Made by a program: the position numbers and the translations under genes. DNA of 64,000 nt from Alkaliphilus peptidifermentans DSM 18978. Its GTDB lineage: Bacteria; Bacillota; Clostridia; Peptostreptococcales; Natronincolaceae. Shown here piece after piece: positions 8,300 to 16,894 of this stretch. The DNA is taken from assembly GCF_900101495.1 (NCBI RefSeq), contig NZ_FMUS01000001.1:251149-315148 (forward strand). Direction: 5' to 3'. Position 1 is the stretch's first letter. Each line of letters begins with the position of its first letter. Below the pieces are notes generated by a model. The model was not told the origin of the DNA. It saw nothing but the letters and a program-made list of their open reading frames with translations, and ran no database searches.

Positions 8300-8488
8300 T
8301 TACTTTACTAGCTTTAAATGTTGTTTTGCTGGCATCTCGTTGGTGGCTTCATAACTATGTAATATTTCCTTTGACATTTCGCTTTTTCTCATTTCTTCGA
8401 TTGTTAGGTTATAGAGGGTTAATATAAAAATACCAATTGGTATTATTAATAATATCAAAAATAAAATAGATACTATATGGCTAAACAT
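8300..8488 (-). CDS. Small single-pass membrane protein, unknown
   Basis: A 62-residue protein with one N-terminal hydrophobic segment (residues 3-28, HIVSILFLILLIIPIGIFIL) and a charged C-terminal tail (TIEEMRKSEMSKEILHSYEA) predicted in the cytoplasm. AGGAGG lies 10 bases before the ATG, supporting translation. I do not recognise the family. Confidence 0.6.
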   Translation of the reverse strand: MFSHIVSILFLILLIIPIGIFILTLYNLTIEEMRKSEMSKEILHSYEATNEMPAKQHLKLVK

Positions 8489-8831
8489 AATAATTAATCC
8501 TCCTACTTAGCAATTTTTACTCTTAACATACAAATTTTTTTGTTATTAACATTTTAATTGGAAAGTCGTCACATAATAATAAGATTCGTCGAAAATCAAA
8601 AAAATCCTTCTCATATTATTGGGCAATAGGCACTAATTTAGCAAAATAATTAATAAATAGGAGAAATAAGAGTAAAATGTTGAATATTGATAGGAGGTTT
8701 TATGAATGCAAATGGATAGTTAAATATAAAAAGGCTTTAATAGTGGGTTTAAATATAATGGAAAAGCATGGAATATTTTTGAAGATTTGGCGGACAGGGT
8801 GCCCGCCCCTACCAAGAAAATTAAAGATGAA
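8489..8831. other. 343-base intergenic region
   Basis: AT-rich spacer with one GC-rich patch at 8789-8807 (GGCGGACAGGGTGCCCGCC, 5-base arms GGCGG/CCGCC). On the plus strand TAGGAGGTTTT precedes a five-codon reading frame at 8702-8719 that stops at once, possibly a decayed gene start. I see no RNA gene or operator. Confidence 0.5.
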
Positions 8832-8975
8832 CTAATCAATCATCGCCATTAAAAAAACTTTATTCTCTCTATTAGAATTAATTTCATCTTCTGCTTTTTT
8901 TAATTGTGTCAATTGCTCTTGAGTTAGGTTTGCAAAGTTCATGCTTCGTACATCTTGATGGTTTTCATTTTTCAT
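8832..8975 (-). CDS. 47-residue conserved-looking small protein at the tail of the cob operon
   Basis: Starts at ATG 8975 behind a strong GGAGGTG site and stops at TAG 8832-8834. It has the hydrophilic pattern LTQEQLTQLKKAEDEIN followed by KVFLMAMID, predicted to be one amphipathic helix and a short beta-prone tail. Small clostridial proteins with this layout (an LTxEQLxxLKxAExxIN core) seem familiar to me, but I know no function. It starts 25 bases downstream of cbiJ in the same direction and may be carried on the B12 transcript. Confidence 0.65.
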   Translation of the reverse strand: MKNENHQDVRSMNFANLTQEQLTQLKKAEDEINSNRENKVFLMAMID

Positions 8976-9000
8976 AGTAACACCTCCCACAGTAGTATGC

Positions 9001-9774
9001 TTACCAAATAGGAGGTTTATACCAATTTTCTAATTTATTTATTAAATCATTTAAGTCATCAAAAGCTTCACCATAATGAGTTTTAGGCCTACCTACTAAA
9101 ATAATAGGTAGTTCAAGCTCTTTTGCAGCATTAATTTTTTCTAATGTACCACCTGCTTCGCCACTATCCTTTGTTATGACAACAGAGGCTTTATAGTGAA
9201 TGAACATTTGTTTATTTAGTTCTTCACTAAAGGGTCCCTTCATAGCAATTATATTATCTGGTGAAAAGCCATATTCTTCGCAATTTTTAATTATATTAGA
9301 AAGAGGTAGAACCCTTATTACCATTCGACTAACGTCTATTTTATCTGTAAATATAGAAATATTTTTACTGCCTGTAGTTAAAAAAATTCTTCCTTTAACC
9401 CTACTGGCCACTTGAGCTGCTTGGCTAAAGTCAACCACTTTTGTAATTAACGTATCTTTGTTCAATTTTGTTTCTTTTCTTTCATAGCGTAAATAGAGAA
9501 TTTTTCTTTCTTTAGATATTTTTTGTGCAATAGTAGATATTACATTTGCGTAGGGGTGAGTAACATCAATAATTGATTTAATTTCCCTTTCTTGCACCAG
9601 CTGTCTTAAGTCAGCTTCTCCTATTCTTCCCTTTATAATTTCAACATCCAAGAAATTTTCCAGGCATTTTTCTCCATAGTCTGTTGTAACTGTGGCGATA
9701 GTCTTATATTTTCTTTTCTCCAAGCATCTTAATAGCTTATGGGCTTCTGATGTTCCGCAGAGGGCTAAAATCAT
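9001..9774 (-). CDS. cbiJ: Cobalt-precorrin-6A reductase
   Basis: CbiJ/CobK family, 257 residues, NAD(P)H-dependent reduction of the macrocycle in the anaerobic B12 pathway. Typical signatures are the start MILALCGTSEAHKLL, the segment IIDVTHPYA near residue 70, LTTGSKN and TKDSGEAGGTLEKI(NA)A near the C-terminus. It overlaps cbiH by 4 bases (ATGA type), so translation is coupled. It is the last enzyme gene of the operon. Confidence 0.93.
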   Translation of the reverse strand: MILALCGTSEAHKLLRCLEKRKYKTIATVTTDYGEKCLENFLDVEIIKGRIGEADLRQLVQEREIKSIIDVTHPYANVISTIAQKISKERKILYLRYERKETKLNKDTLITKVVDFSQAAQVASRVKGRIFLTTGSKNISIFTDKIDVSRMVIRVLPLSNIIKNCEEYGFSPDNIIAMKGPFSEELNKQMFIHYKASVVITKDSGEAGGTLEKINAAKELELPIILVGRPKTHYGEAFDDLNDLINKLENWYKPPIW

Positions 9775-10514
9775 AGACTGTAGCCCCTGGGTGTTATGAT
9801 TTTTCCATTTTTAATGTAGGTGTTTGAATTACCTATTATAACAACGGTTGTCATATCAATTTCTTCTTTAAGCATTTTACCTAAGGTGGTAACTACTACT
9901 TTTTCCCCATGCCGTTTTGCATTTTTTACAATTCCCACAGGTGTTTCTTCATTTCGATGGCGAAGTAAAATTTCCACTGCTTCCTGAATTTGAGTGGTAC
10001 GCCCCATGCTTTTGGGATTATATAATGCCACAACAAAATCCCCTGCAGCCGCATGATATAGGCGTTTTTTAATTACTTCCCACTCAGTTAGAAGATCGCT
10101 TAGACTAATTACCACAAAGTCATGCATTAAAGGTGCCCCTAAGGAGGCAGCAGCCCCACTAACAGCTGTTATACCGGGCAATATTTCCACATCAATTTCA
10201 CTATTCTTTTCTTCCTTAACCTCCAGTAAAGCCCCCGCCATCCCGTAAATACCTGGGTCACCGCTGCTAACTAAAACTACATTTTTACCTTCCTCAGCCA
10301 TTTCTACAGCCAGCTGACATCTCTCTATCTCTTTTCTCATTCCATTATTAATAACCTGCTTACCCTCTAGTAAAGGCTTTATTAAATCTATATAGGTTTT
10401 ATAGCCAATTACCACCTCAGCCCCCTGTATGGCCTTATATACGGCTGGTATCATATAGTCTAAATCCCCTGGGCCCAGTCCTACTACTGCAACCCTTCCC
10501 TTAACTTTTGTCAT
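9771..10514 (-). CDS. cbiH: Cobalt-factor III / precorrin-3B C17-methyltransferase
   Basis: SAM-dependent methyltransferase of 247 residues that methylates C17 and drives ring contraction. The N-terminal GLGPGDLDYMIPAVYKAI is the tetrapyrrole methylase glycine loop, and SSGDPGIYGMAG and LPGITAVSGAAA are the next family motifs. ALYNPKSMGRT is typical of CbiH/CobJ. It overlaps cbiG and cbiJ by 4 bases each. Confidence 0.95.
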   Translation of the reverse strand: MTKVKGRVAVVGLGPGDLDYMIPAVYKAIQGAEVVIGYKTYIDLIKPLLEGKQVINNGMRKEIERCQLAVEMAEEGKNVVLVSSGDPGIYGMAGALLEVKEEKNSEIDVEILPGITAVSGAAASLGAPLMHDFVVISLSDLLTEWEVIKKRLYHAAAGDFVVALYNPKSMGRTTQIQEAVEILLRHRNEETPVGIVKNAKRHGEKVVVTTLGKMLKEEIDMTTVVIIGNSNTYIKNGKIITPRGYSL

Positions 10515-11560
10515 ACCTTCACCTCCATATTCATTTCTGCAATAGAAATGGTTATTCCATTATTTTTTCGTTTTTTTAATAGCATTTTACCACCATTACT
10601 ACCCAAGTAGGCGCAGGGCTCCGCCACACTTCCTACACCAATGGTTCTTTGTACAAATTCCGAGGTCTGAAATAAATTCTCCACTTCCCTCAGCTTATCT
10701 CTATGGATTATCTCTATAGGCACCTTCAGCTCCGACGCTACTTCCTGAAGGGCTTTTTCATCTTTTTTGACATCTACAGTGGCAATTTTAACTATGCTAT
10801 AAATGAACTTATTAATTTCTTCTAAGCTGATGATAAGCTCCTTCATTAAAAGCTCTTTAGCTATTCCCCTTCTACAACCTATTCCAATAACGAGATTTTT
10901 GGGGAATAACTGAAGTATATTATTGGGCAACTCAAGGGTTGGGTTGTTTCCGATGAAAAGTCCAAAGGGCTTTTCTTTCAATTCCTTTTTATCCTTTACT
11001 CTATAATAATTATGGGGAAGAGTTGGATTTATGTCTGCACTTTCTATATAGACAGGGATTGCACCCCCGTTAATTAGATAGGCTGTGATTTCCTTAGCAA
11101 GGGACCAATTGGATAAATTAAGATGATTGTTTTTGCAAAAGGTATCTACTGCTTCTATACCTAATGTGTCTGAGGCTGTTGTAATAACTGGGTTTGCCTT
11201 TATTAAATCGGCTAATTTCAGGGTCCATTCATTTGCTCCCCCCGTATGACCTGCAAGAAGACTAATTAGGTTTTTTCCTGCTTCATCCATCACCAGAAGG
11301 GCTGGGTCCTTGGCTTTGTGCTTCAAAAAAGGCGCAATTAACCGTACAACAATCCCTGTTGCCATGATAAAAATCAATAGGTCATTTTCATTGAAGTTTT
11401 TTTCTACTATAGATGCTATAGGTTCTATCAGAGGAAGGGTTTCATCTTCAGGGTATTTTAGTTGGGGTTTAACATATATCTTGGCATCAGGAATAAACTC
11501 CTTTAACCTTAGTCCCTGTGCCTTCCCTCCCTTTGTTAAAGTAAATATGGCTGTTTTCAT
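10511..11560 (-). CDS. cbiG: Cobalt-precorrin-5A hydrolase
   Basis: CbiG, 349 residues, opens the delta-lactone of cobalt-precorrin-5A and releases acetaldehyde, a step specific to the anaerobic pathway. The N-terminal part (FIMATGIVVRLIAPFL and the central LLAGHTGGANEWTLKLA) and the C-terminal CbiG domain (LVIGIGCRRGIAKELL, TIGVGSVAEPCAYLGS) are both complete. It lies between cbiF and cbiH with 4-base overlaps. Confidence 0.95.
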   Translation of the reverse strand: MKTAIFTLTKGGKAQGLRLKEFIPDAKIYVKPQLKYPEDETLPLIEPIASIVEKNFNENDLLIFIMATGIVVRLIAPFLKHKAKDPALLVMDEAGKNLISLLAGHTGGANEWTLKLADLIKANPVITTASDTLGIEAVDTFCKNNHLNLSNWSLAKEITAYLINGGAIPVYIESADINPTLPHNYYRVKDKKELKEKPFGLFIGNNPTLELPNNILQLFPKNLVIGIGCRRGIAKELLMKELIISLEEINKFIYSIVKIATVDVKKDEKALQEVASELKVPIEIIHRDKLREVENLFQTSEFVQRTIGVGSVAEPCAYLGSNGGKMLLKKRKNNGITISIAEMNMEVKV

Positions 11561-12315
11561 AGCTTGCCTTCCCTATATTGGTGTGAAAATTTTTCATCAT
11601 AGAGCTTTGATAATTCATATTGATCTCCTAGGAAATTTCCTACAAGTATTTGGGCTGTTTTTGTGACCCCGGCCTCCTTTACCTTCTCGGCAATGTTTTC
11701 TAATGTCCCTATTATGATTTTCTCCTCTGGCCAACTGGCTTTTTGAACCACTGCAATGGGGGTATCCTTTGAATAGGCTGAAGCTAGCTCTGCCACCACC
11801 TCCTCAATCATATGAACCGATAGGAAAATAGCCATGGTTGCTTGATGCTTGGCTAGCGATCTTAAGCTTTCTTCTGCTGGAACCGCTGTTCTTCCCTCCA
11901 TTCGAGTTAAAATTACCGTCTGGGAAACCTCCGGTAAGGTTAACTCCTTCTTCAGTGCTGCAGCCGAGGCAACAAAGGAGCTGACTCCTGGTATAACTTC
12001 GTAGCTGATGGAAAGAGCTTCTAGAGCATCCATCTGTTCTCGAATAGCTCCATATATACTGGGATCTCCTGTATGAACTCTGGCTACTATTAACCCTTCT
12101 TCTACTGCCACCTTCATTACTTCTAAAACCTCTTTTAGGGTCATGGATGCGCTATTGTATACAGCAGCACTACTTTTGCCATGGGCAATAACCTCAGGAT
12201 TGACTAGTGACCCTGCATAAATAATTACATCTGCCCTTTTAATCACCTCATGTCCTTTCAAGGTAATAAGCTTTGGATCACCTGGTCCTGCACCAATAAA
12301 GTATACTTTTGTCAT
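11557..12315 (-). CDS. cbiF: Cobalt-precorrin-4 C11-methyltransferase
   Basis: SAM-dependent C11 methylase, 252 residues. Family motifs are FIGAGPGDPKLITLKG at the N-terminus, YAGSLVNPEV, RVHTGDPSIYGAIREQ and VIPGVSSFVASAAAL. It ends 4 bases inside cbiG and follows cbiL by 14 bases. CbiF and CbiL share the fold; the STAGSLVNP-like motif distinguishes CbiF. Confidence 0.95.
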   Translation of the reverse strand: MTKVYFIGAGPGDPKLITLKGHEVIKRADVIIYAGSLVNPEVIAHGKSSAAVYNSASMTLKEVLEVMKVAVEEGLIVARVHTGDPSIYGAIREQMDALEALSISYEVIPGVSSFVASAAALKKELTLPEVSQTVILTRMEGRTAVPAEESLRSLAKHQATMAIFLSVHMIEEVVAELASAYSKDTPIAVVQKASWPEEKIIIGTLENIAEKVKEAGVTKTAQILVGNFLGDQYELSKLYDEKFSHQYREGKL

Positions 12316-12329
12316 GTTTCTATCCTCCT

Positions 12330-13031
12330 TTATTTTTTTTTATTTTTAATTATTACCGTAGAAAAATATGGAACCTTTGTTATATTTAAATCCTGTATAT
12401 TTGAAGTTATTTTTTCATTTTTCTTTCCGCAGTTGGAGCACATAATGAAGGAATCCTCAAGTTTATTTCTTTTTATAACTTCTGCAAGACCCACTGGGTC
12501 GTGGGATGCCTTTAGAACTACTACATTCTTTCCATCCTGTAGAGATTTTTCTAAATGTTCCTTCTTTTCATTTAAAGGAATTACGGTAAATGCTTCATCT
12601 CCTTCTGCCAGTGGTAATAAAGCACGGTTAGCAACAGCACAAAAAGAAGTGATTCCTGGTATTGACTCTACGTAAAATCCTAAGTCCTTTATAGCTTTCA
12701 TAACATAAATAAAGGTGCTATAAACCATTGGATCTCCTAAGGTTAGAAAAGCAACATCCTTACCCTCTTCTAAATGTTTAGTAATAGTATTTATATTTTC
12801 CTGCCATGCTTTTTTTAGAGTATATTCACAATAGACCATTGGAAATATCATCTCCAATATGGAGGCGCTTTCGTTAATATACTCCTTAGCAATATTTAAT
12901 GCTGTGCTTTCTTTGGATTTACTGCAGGGCACCACTATGATGGATGCCTTTTCTATTTCTTTAACTGCCTTAACTGTTAATAGCTCTGGATCACCTGGCC
13001 CAATGCCTATTCCAATGAATCTACTCTTCAT
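12330..13031 (-). CDS. cbiL: Cobalt-factor II / precorrin-2 C20-methyltransferase
   Basis: SAM-dependent C20 methylase, 233 residues. It begins with FIGIGIGPGDPELLTVKA and contains VAFLTLGDPMVYSTFIYV and SIPGITSFCAVANR, the three expected tetrapyrrole methylase motifs. Position between cbiT and cbiF fits. It overlaps cbiT by 11 bases. Confidence 0.94.
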   Translation of the reverse strand: MKSRFIGIGIGPGDPELLTVKAVKEIEKASIIVVPCSKSKESTALNIAKEYINESASILEMIFPMVYCEYTLKKAWQENINTITKHLEEGKDVAFLTLGDPMVYSTFIYVMKAIKDLGFYVESIPGITSFCAVANRALLPLAEGDEAFTVIPLNEKKEHLEKSLQDGKNVVVLKASHDPVGLAEVIKRNKLEDSFIMCSNCGKKNEKITSNIQDLNITKVPYFSTVIIKNKKK

Positions 13032-13629
13032 TCAGATTCCCCCTTGTGGCTGATAGAATTGTTATGGGATTCTGTCCCTCCATCAGTGTATAGTTTCCTG
13101 TATTTTTGCCTCGAGCTACTGTAATGGTTACCAAATCAATTTCTTCAAAGGAATATTCTTTCAGTAGGTTAAGAGCACAGGAAGTGCTTTCTATGGTTAC
13201 AGAGGTTATTACTATTCTTCCTCCTGCAGAAAGCCTAATTGAAGCGTCTTTAATAATGTCCTCCATTTCCCCTCCGCTGCCTCCAATAAAGATTCTATTG
13301 AAGCTTGATAGGGTTTTTATTATTTCTCCTGCTCTCCCTTTATGAATTATTAAGTTCTCAACTCCAAAGGCCTCTTTGTTTTTATTGATAAGGTTTATAG
13401 CTTCTTCTTTGCATTCAATAGCAAGTACTTTTCCTCCTTGGCTTCTTAATGCCGCCTCTATGGATACAGATCCAGTTCCAGCCCCCACATCAACAAGAAG
13501 GCTGTCCTCCTCCAAGCGGAGCTTACCCATTACAATTGCCCGTATTTCTTCCTTAGTCATTGGAACATTACCTCGAATAAATTCCTTATCTGGTATTCCG
13601 GAGGTTGAATAGCCCCATTTTTTATTCAT
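13021..13629 (-). CDS. cbiT: Cobalt-precorrin-6B C15-methyltransferase (decarboxylating)
   Basis: CbiT, 202 residues, methylates C15 and decarboxylates the C12 acetate. It has the class-I methyltransferase loop LLVDVGAGTGSVSIEAA at about residue 42 and the acidic end of strand 2 (VLAIECKEEAI). IFIGGSGGEMEDII is typical of CbiT. It is separate from CbiE here, as in most Firmicutes, rather than fused as in CobL; the two overlap by 8 bases. Confidence 0.94.
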   Translation of the reverse strand: MNKKWGYSTSGIPDKEFIRGNVPMTKEEIRAIVMGKLRLEEDSLLVDVGAGTGSVSIEAALRSQGGKVLAIECKEEAINLINKNKEAFGVENLIIHKGRAGEIIKTLSSFNRIFIGGSGGEMEDIIKDASIRLSAGGRIVITSVTIESTSCALNLLKEYSFEEIDLVTITVARGKNTGNYTLMEGQNPITILSATRGNLNEE

Positions 13630-14242
13630 TTAAAATCACCACCACTGCCATTTTATAGGGTTTTGCCTCCAGTACTGCAAGGGGGTTTCCCCTTATAATT
13701 CTTTCCTCTTCATATGAGAGGTTTTCCCCCACGATCATCTCCACTTCATCTAACCCTGCTTCCATAAGCTCCTTAGCAATTATATCTGGCGTATAAATGC
13801 TATCGGTTAATAGGGTAATAGAAGCCTTATCCCTTAACTTTGTAATATAATCATCCCTTCTTCCATGAAGGCTCATTAAAAGGGTTTGATGCCATGGTTT
13901 TTTAACCTTAGCAAAGAGGTACTGAAAGGAGCTGATTCCTGGTATTACCTCCAGCTGATCCTCTTCAAAGAATTTTTTCAAATAATCCAGCATACTGTAA
14001 AAGCCAGTATCCCCTGAAACTATAACCCCTATTTTTTTACTGCTGAGGTTTAATTTTATTAAGTCTACAACAGTGTTTAAGTCTTTTCCAATTATAACCC
14101 GCTCTCCTTCAAAAGCAGGAAAGCTATTTAAATTTCTTTTGCCTCCAATTAGTATTTGGCAGTGATTAATTGTTTTATGGGCAAGGGGTAGGATATAATC
14201 TCGATTTCCGGGGCCAATACCAATTACGTAGAGCTTATTCAT
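13622..14242 (-). CDS. cbiE: Cobalt-precorrin-7 C5-methyltransferase
   Basis: CbiE, 206 residues, the partner of CbiT that methylates C5. Motifs seen are VIGIGPGNRDYILPLA, VIVSGDTGFYSMLDYL and VIPGISSFQYLFAKV. MSLHGRRDDY is characteristic of CbiE. It overlaps cbiD by 8 bases and cbiT by 8 bases. Confidence 0.94.
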   Translation of the reverse strand: MNKLYVIGIGPGNRDYILPLAHKTINHCQILIGGKRNLNSFPAFEGERVIIGKDLNTVVDLIKLNLSSKKIGVIVSGDTGFYSMLDYLKKFFEEDQLEVIPGISSFQYLFAKVKKPWHQTLLMSLHGRRDDYITKLRDKASITLLTDSIYTPDIIAKELMEAGLDEVEMIVGENLSYEEERIIRGNPLAVLEAKPYKMAVVVILNE

Positions 14243-15356
14243 GTTTAAATTCCTCCATCAATATTTTGCCCGAAGGACAAATCCCCAGGATGCCCTCCTC
14301 CATGGAAAATATAATCGTTCCAATTTGAATTTCACCATAGGTTCGCTGAATGGATTTTTCTGTTATCTTTTTTGCTAGAACTGTAAACACTTCTTCATAT
14401 CCATATTTTTTTACCCATTCAACAGCTTCCTCTGTGGTATTACTATTCATTATTACTTCAAGCTCACTTGGAGCTGCACCCATAAGAGCTAGATGCGCAG
14501 TTAATATTTCCAATCTTCCATCGGCCACCTTGCTGTGGGTATGGAAAATCCCTCCTGCCACCTTGATGATTTTTCCTATATGTCCAATTAACAATATTTT
14601 TTCTATTTTTTTGTCTAAAGCATCATCTAAAATGTATCCTATAAAATTGCTAAACTTAAAAATATATTTATTATCAATATGCAGCTTATCTAAGGCCAGA
14701 TCTCTACCATAGTTGCCAGGCACCATAACTAGCTTTGTAATGCCATCTTCTATTAGTAAGTTCATTTCAATGGATAAGGACTCTTTAAAGGCCTCTTCAG
14801 ACATTGGTTCAACTATTCCAGATGTGCCAAGTATTGAAATACCACCTATTATACCCATTCGAGGATTAAAGGTTTTCTCGGCAATAACAGCACCCTTAGG
14901 AACAGATATTTCAATGTTAGCTCCTCTATGTTCTCCAATGACTTGCCTTACTTCTGCCTCAATCATTCGTAGGGGGATAGGATTAATAGCTGCCCTTCCA
15001 ACTTCAATAGGCAACCCTTTTTTAGTTACTCTCCCTACTCCTATTCCACCATCTATAGAAATTATGTTATCCCTTCTCCATTTAATCTGACTGTATATGC
15101 TTAATCCAGTGGTGGCATCTGGGTCATCGCCACCGTCCTTAATTATGCTGCAGGATGCTTTTTCTTTATCAAAGACAATGTCCTTAACAGGCAACATCAA
15201 TCTCCATCCCTTTGGTGTGTCTATTTCAATATTGTTAATGCTATGTTGACTTAGTAATATTTGGGCTGCTGCCTTAGAGGCGGCAGCTGCACAGGAACCT
15301 GTGGTATATCCGTACCTGAGCTTCTTTCCATTTTTCATAACATATTTATTTAACAT
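14235..15356 (-). CDS. cbiD: Cobalt-precorrin-5B C1-methyltransferase
   Basis: CbiD, 373 residues, SAM-dependent C1 methylation in the anaerobic pathway. The start segment LRYGYTTGSCAAAASKAA is diagnostic. GDDPDATTGL, GIGVGRVTKKGL and a central GISILGTSGIVEPMSE are also family motifs. Full length. It follows cbiC by 10 bases. Confidence 0.96.
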   Translation of the reverse strand: MLNKYVMKNGKKLRYGYTTGSCAAAASKAAAQILLSQHSINNIEIDTPKGWRLMLPVKDIVFDKEKASCSIIKDGGDDPDATTGLSIYSQIKWRRDNIISIDGGIGVGRVTKKGLPIEVGRAAINPIPLRMIEAEVRQVIGEHRGANIEISVPKGAVIAEKTFNPRMGIIGGISILGTSGIVEPMSEEAFKESLSIEMNLLIEDGITKLVMVPGNYGRDLALDKLHIDNKYIFKFSNFIGYILDDALDKKIEKILLIGHIGKIIKVAGGIFHTHSKVADGRLEILTAHLALMGAAPSELEVIMNSNTTEEAVEWVKKYGYEEVFTVLAKKITEKSIQRTYGEIQIGTIIFSMEEGILGICPSGKILMEEFKHE

Positions 15357-15366
15357 GGCTTACTCC

Positions 15367-15987
15367 TTATTCAATCATATACATCAGTGCATTAATAATT
15401 GCTGCACCTACTGTACTACCGCCCTTCCTCCCCTTAACGGTGATGTATGGCACATTCTGTTTCAACAGCACTTCTTTAGATTCACTGGCTCCAACAAATC
15501 CAACAGGTACACCCACCACCAAATAGGGTTTAACCTCACCTACTTTCATCTGCTGACATAATGTAAATAAAGCTGTCGGTGCATTTGCAATAACAAAAAT
15601 TTTTGTTTCTTTATCTGTAAGGGCCTTTTCCATTGCTACAATTGAACGGGTAATGCCTCTGTCTTTGGCTTCCTTAGCCACCTCTTCATCATCCACCAGG
15701 CAATATACCTGACAATTAAGCTGAGTTAGTTTCTTTTTATTGATTCCTGAAAGGGCCATTTTTGTATCTGTATAGATTCGACAGCCTCCATTAAGTGCCT
15801 CTAACGCTGCTTCAACGGCATCAGAATGTATTACTGTAATATCTGCAAACTCAAAGTCTGCTGTAGTATGAATAATTCTTTTTATTATTTTACCTTCTCT
15901 TTCTTCGAAGACTTTATCGCCTAATTCTTCAGTTATTATCTTAAAGCTTCGTTCTTCTATTTCCATTGGCTCTTTAATATATTCCAA
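15367..15987 (-). CDS. cbiC: Cobalt-precorrin-8 methylmutase
   Basis: CbiC/CobH, 206 residues, moves the C11 methyl group to C12. The catalytic histidine lies in IIKRIIHTTADFEFAD, and VGVPVGFVGASESKE and GRKGGSTVGAAIINAL complete the active site. It precedes cbiD as in many Clostridia. Confidence 0.95.
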   Translation of the reverse strand: MEYIKEPMEIEERSFKIITEELGDKVFEEREGKIIKRIIHTTADFEFADITVIHSDAVEAALEALNGGCRIYTDTKMALSGINKKKLTQLNCQVYCLVDDEEVAKEAKDRGITRSIVAMEKALTDKETKIFVIANAPTALFTLCQQMKVGEVKPYLVVGVPVGFVGASESKEVLLKQNVPYITVKGRKGGSTVGAAIINALMYMIE

Positions 15988-16005
15988 GTCTTTCCCTCCT
16001 TTAAT

Positions 16006-16878
16006 TTAAATTAATACTGCCCCTCCCTGTACCATTTCATATTGCTGAATAGATTCATAGTTTTTTATAAAGTATTCTTTACCTTTTATCAATCTTATAA
16101 AGGCCTCTTGATCAAAGTATCTGTCTTCATACAATATTCCTACTACAGAGCCGCTATGGGCAATATTTACACCAAATGCACCCATATTGCAGGAAAGCTC
16201 AATTATTTCCTCCAGTCCGTCCTTATAAAGGATGGCTTGATTTGCTAAGGAACTAATCGTTGCCGCCTCAGCCATTTTTTTAAAATCTTGAGTTTTAACT
16301 CCCTCTTCAAACAATTGCAGGGCCTTTTGTAGTTTAGGTCCTTGTTCCTTTAAAATAGTAGTCATTTTAGTCCTTCGAAACTCGATGGTGTCTATGGCCT
16401 GCCTTCCCTCCAGTAGTAATAATTTACCCTCTGGATTTGATCCGTAATGCTTTATAAAAGCTCCTTGTAGATGGTCAAATAAGGTAATATCAGAAAATAT
16501 TATACTATCTGTAGGCTCTATTTCAACACAAAGAGAGGCAATTTCAGCCTGTGATATCTTTTTACCTAAATAAGCTGCGGTAGCCAGGGCTGTAGCGGCT
16601 AAATCTGCCGTACTGCTGGCCATTCCCTTGCCAACAGGTATGTAGGACTGCTTCTCAAGCTTAAGACCCTTAGACTGACGACTTGGGACTTTATAATATT
16701 CAAATACCTTATTTATCATTTTATAGGCTTTGGTTAAGGAATTGCTTTCCTGTCTTCTTCCTTCTGTTAGGGATACAAGACTATAGCAGTTTATACTATA
16801 GGAAATTAATTTTTCACTGCCATGGATCCATCCTTGAATTAACTCTCCACAGGAGGCGGGACAAAGGGCTTGTATCAT
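16006..16878 (-). CDS. pduX: L-threonine kinase (PduX-type GHMP kinase)
   Basis: GHMP-superfamily kinase of 290 residues, predicted to phosphorylate L-threonine, the first step towards the aminopropanol linker of B12. N-terminal CPASCGELIQG and the ATP loop PVGKGMASSTADLAATALA are both typical of PduX. No CobD (threonine-phosphate decarboxylase) lies in the window, so the next step must be encoded elsewhere. Location between cbiC and cblS fits this role. Confidence 0.88.
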   Translation of the reverse strand: MIQALCPASCGELIQGWIHGSEKLISYSINCYSLVSLTEGRRQESNSLTKAYKMINKVFEYYKVPSRQSKGLKLEKQSYIPVGKGMASSTADLAATALATAAYLGKKISQAEIASLCVEIEPTDSIIFSDITLFDHLQGAFIKHYGSNPEGKLLLLEGRQAIDTIEFRRTKMTTILKEQGPKLQKALQLFEEGVKTQDFKKMAEAATISSLANQAILYKDGLEEIIELSCNMGAFGVNIAHSGSVVGILYEDRYFDQEAFIRLIKGKEYFIKNYESIQQYEMVQGGAVLI

Positions 16879-16894
16879 AAATATACCTCATTTC

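Noticed and set aside
8702-8719. Five-codon frame behind AGGAGG
   Set aside because: Stops after five codons; no support for a leader peptide role. Recorded only as possible decay.
14350-15090. Long open frames antisense to cbiD
   Set aside because: Low-complexity shadows of the cbiD reading frame without start sites; cbiD is complete.
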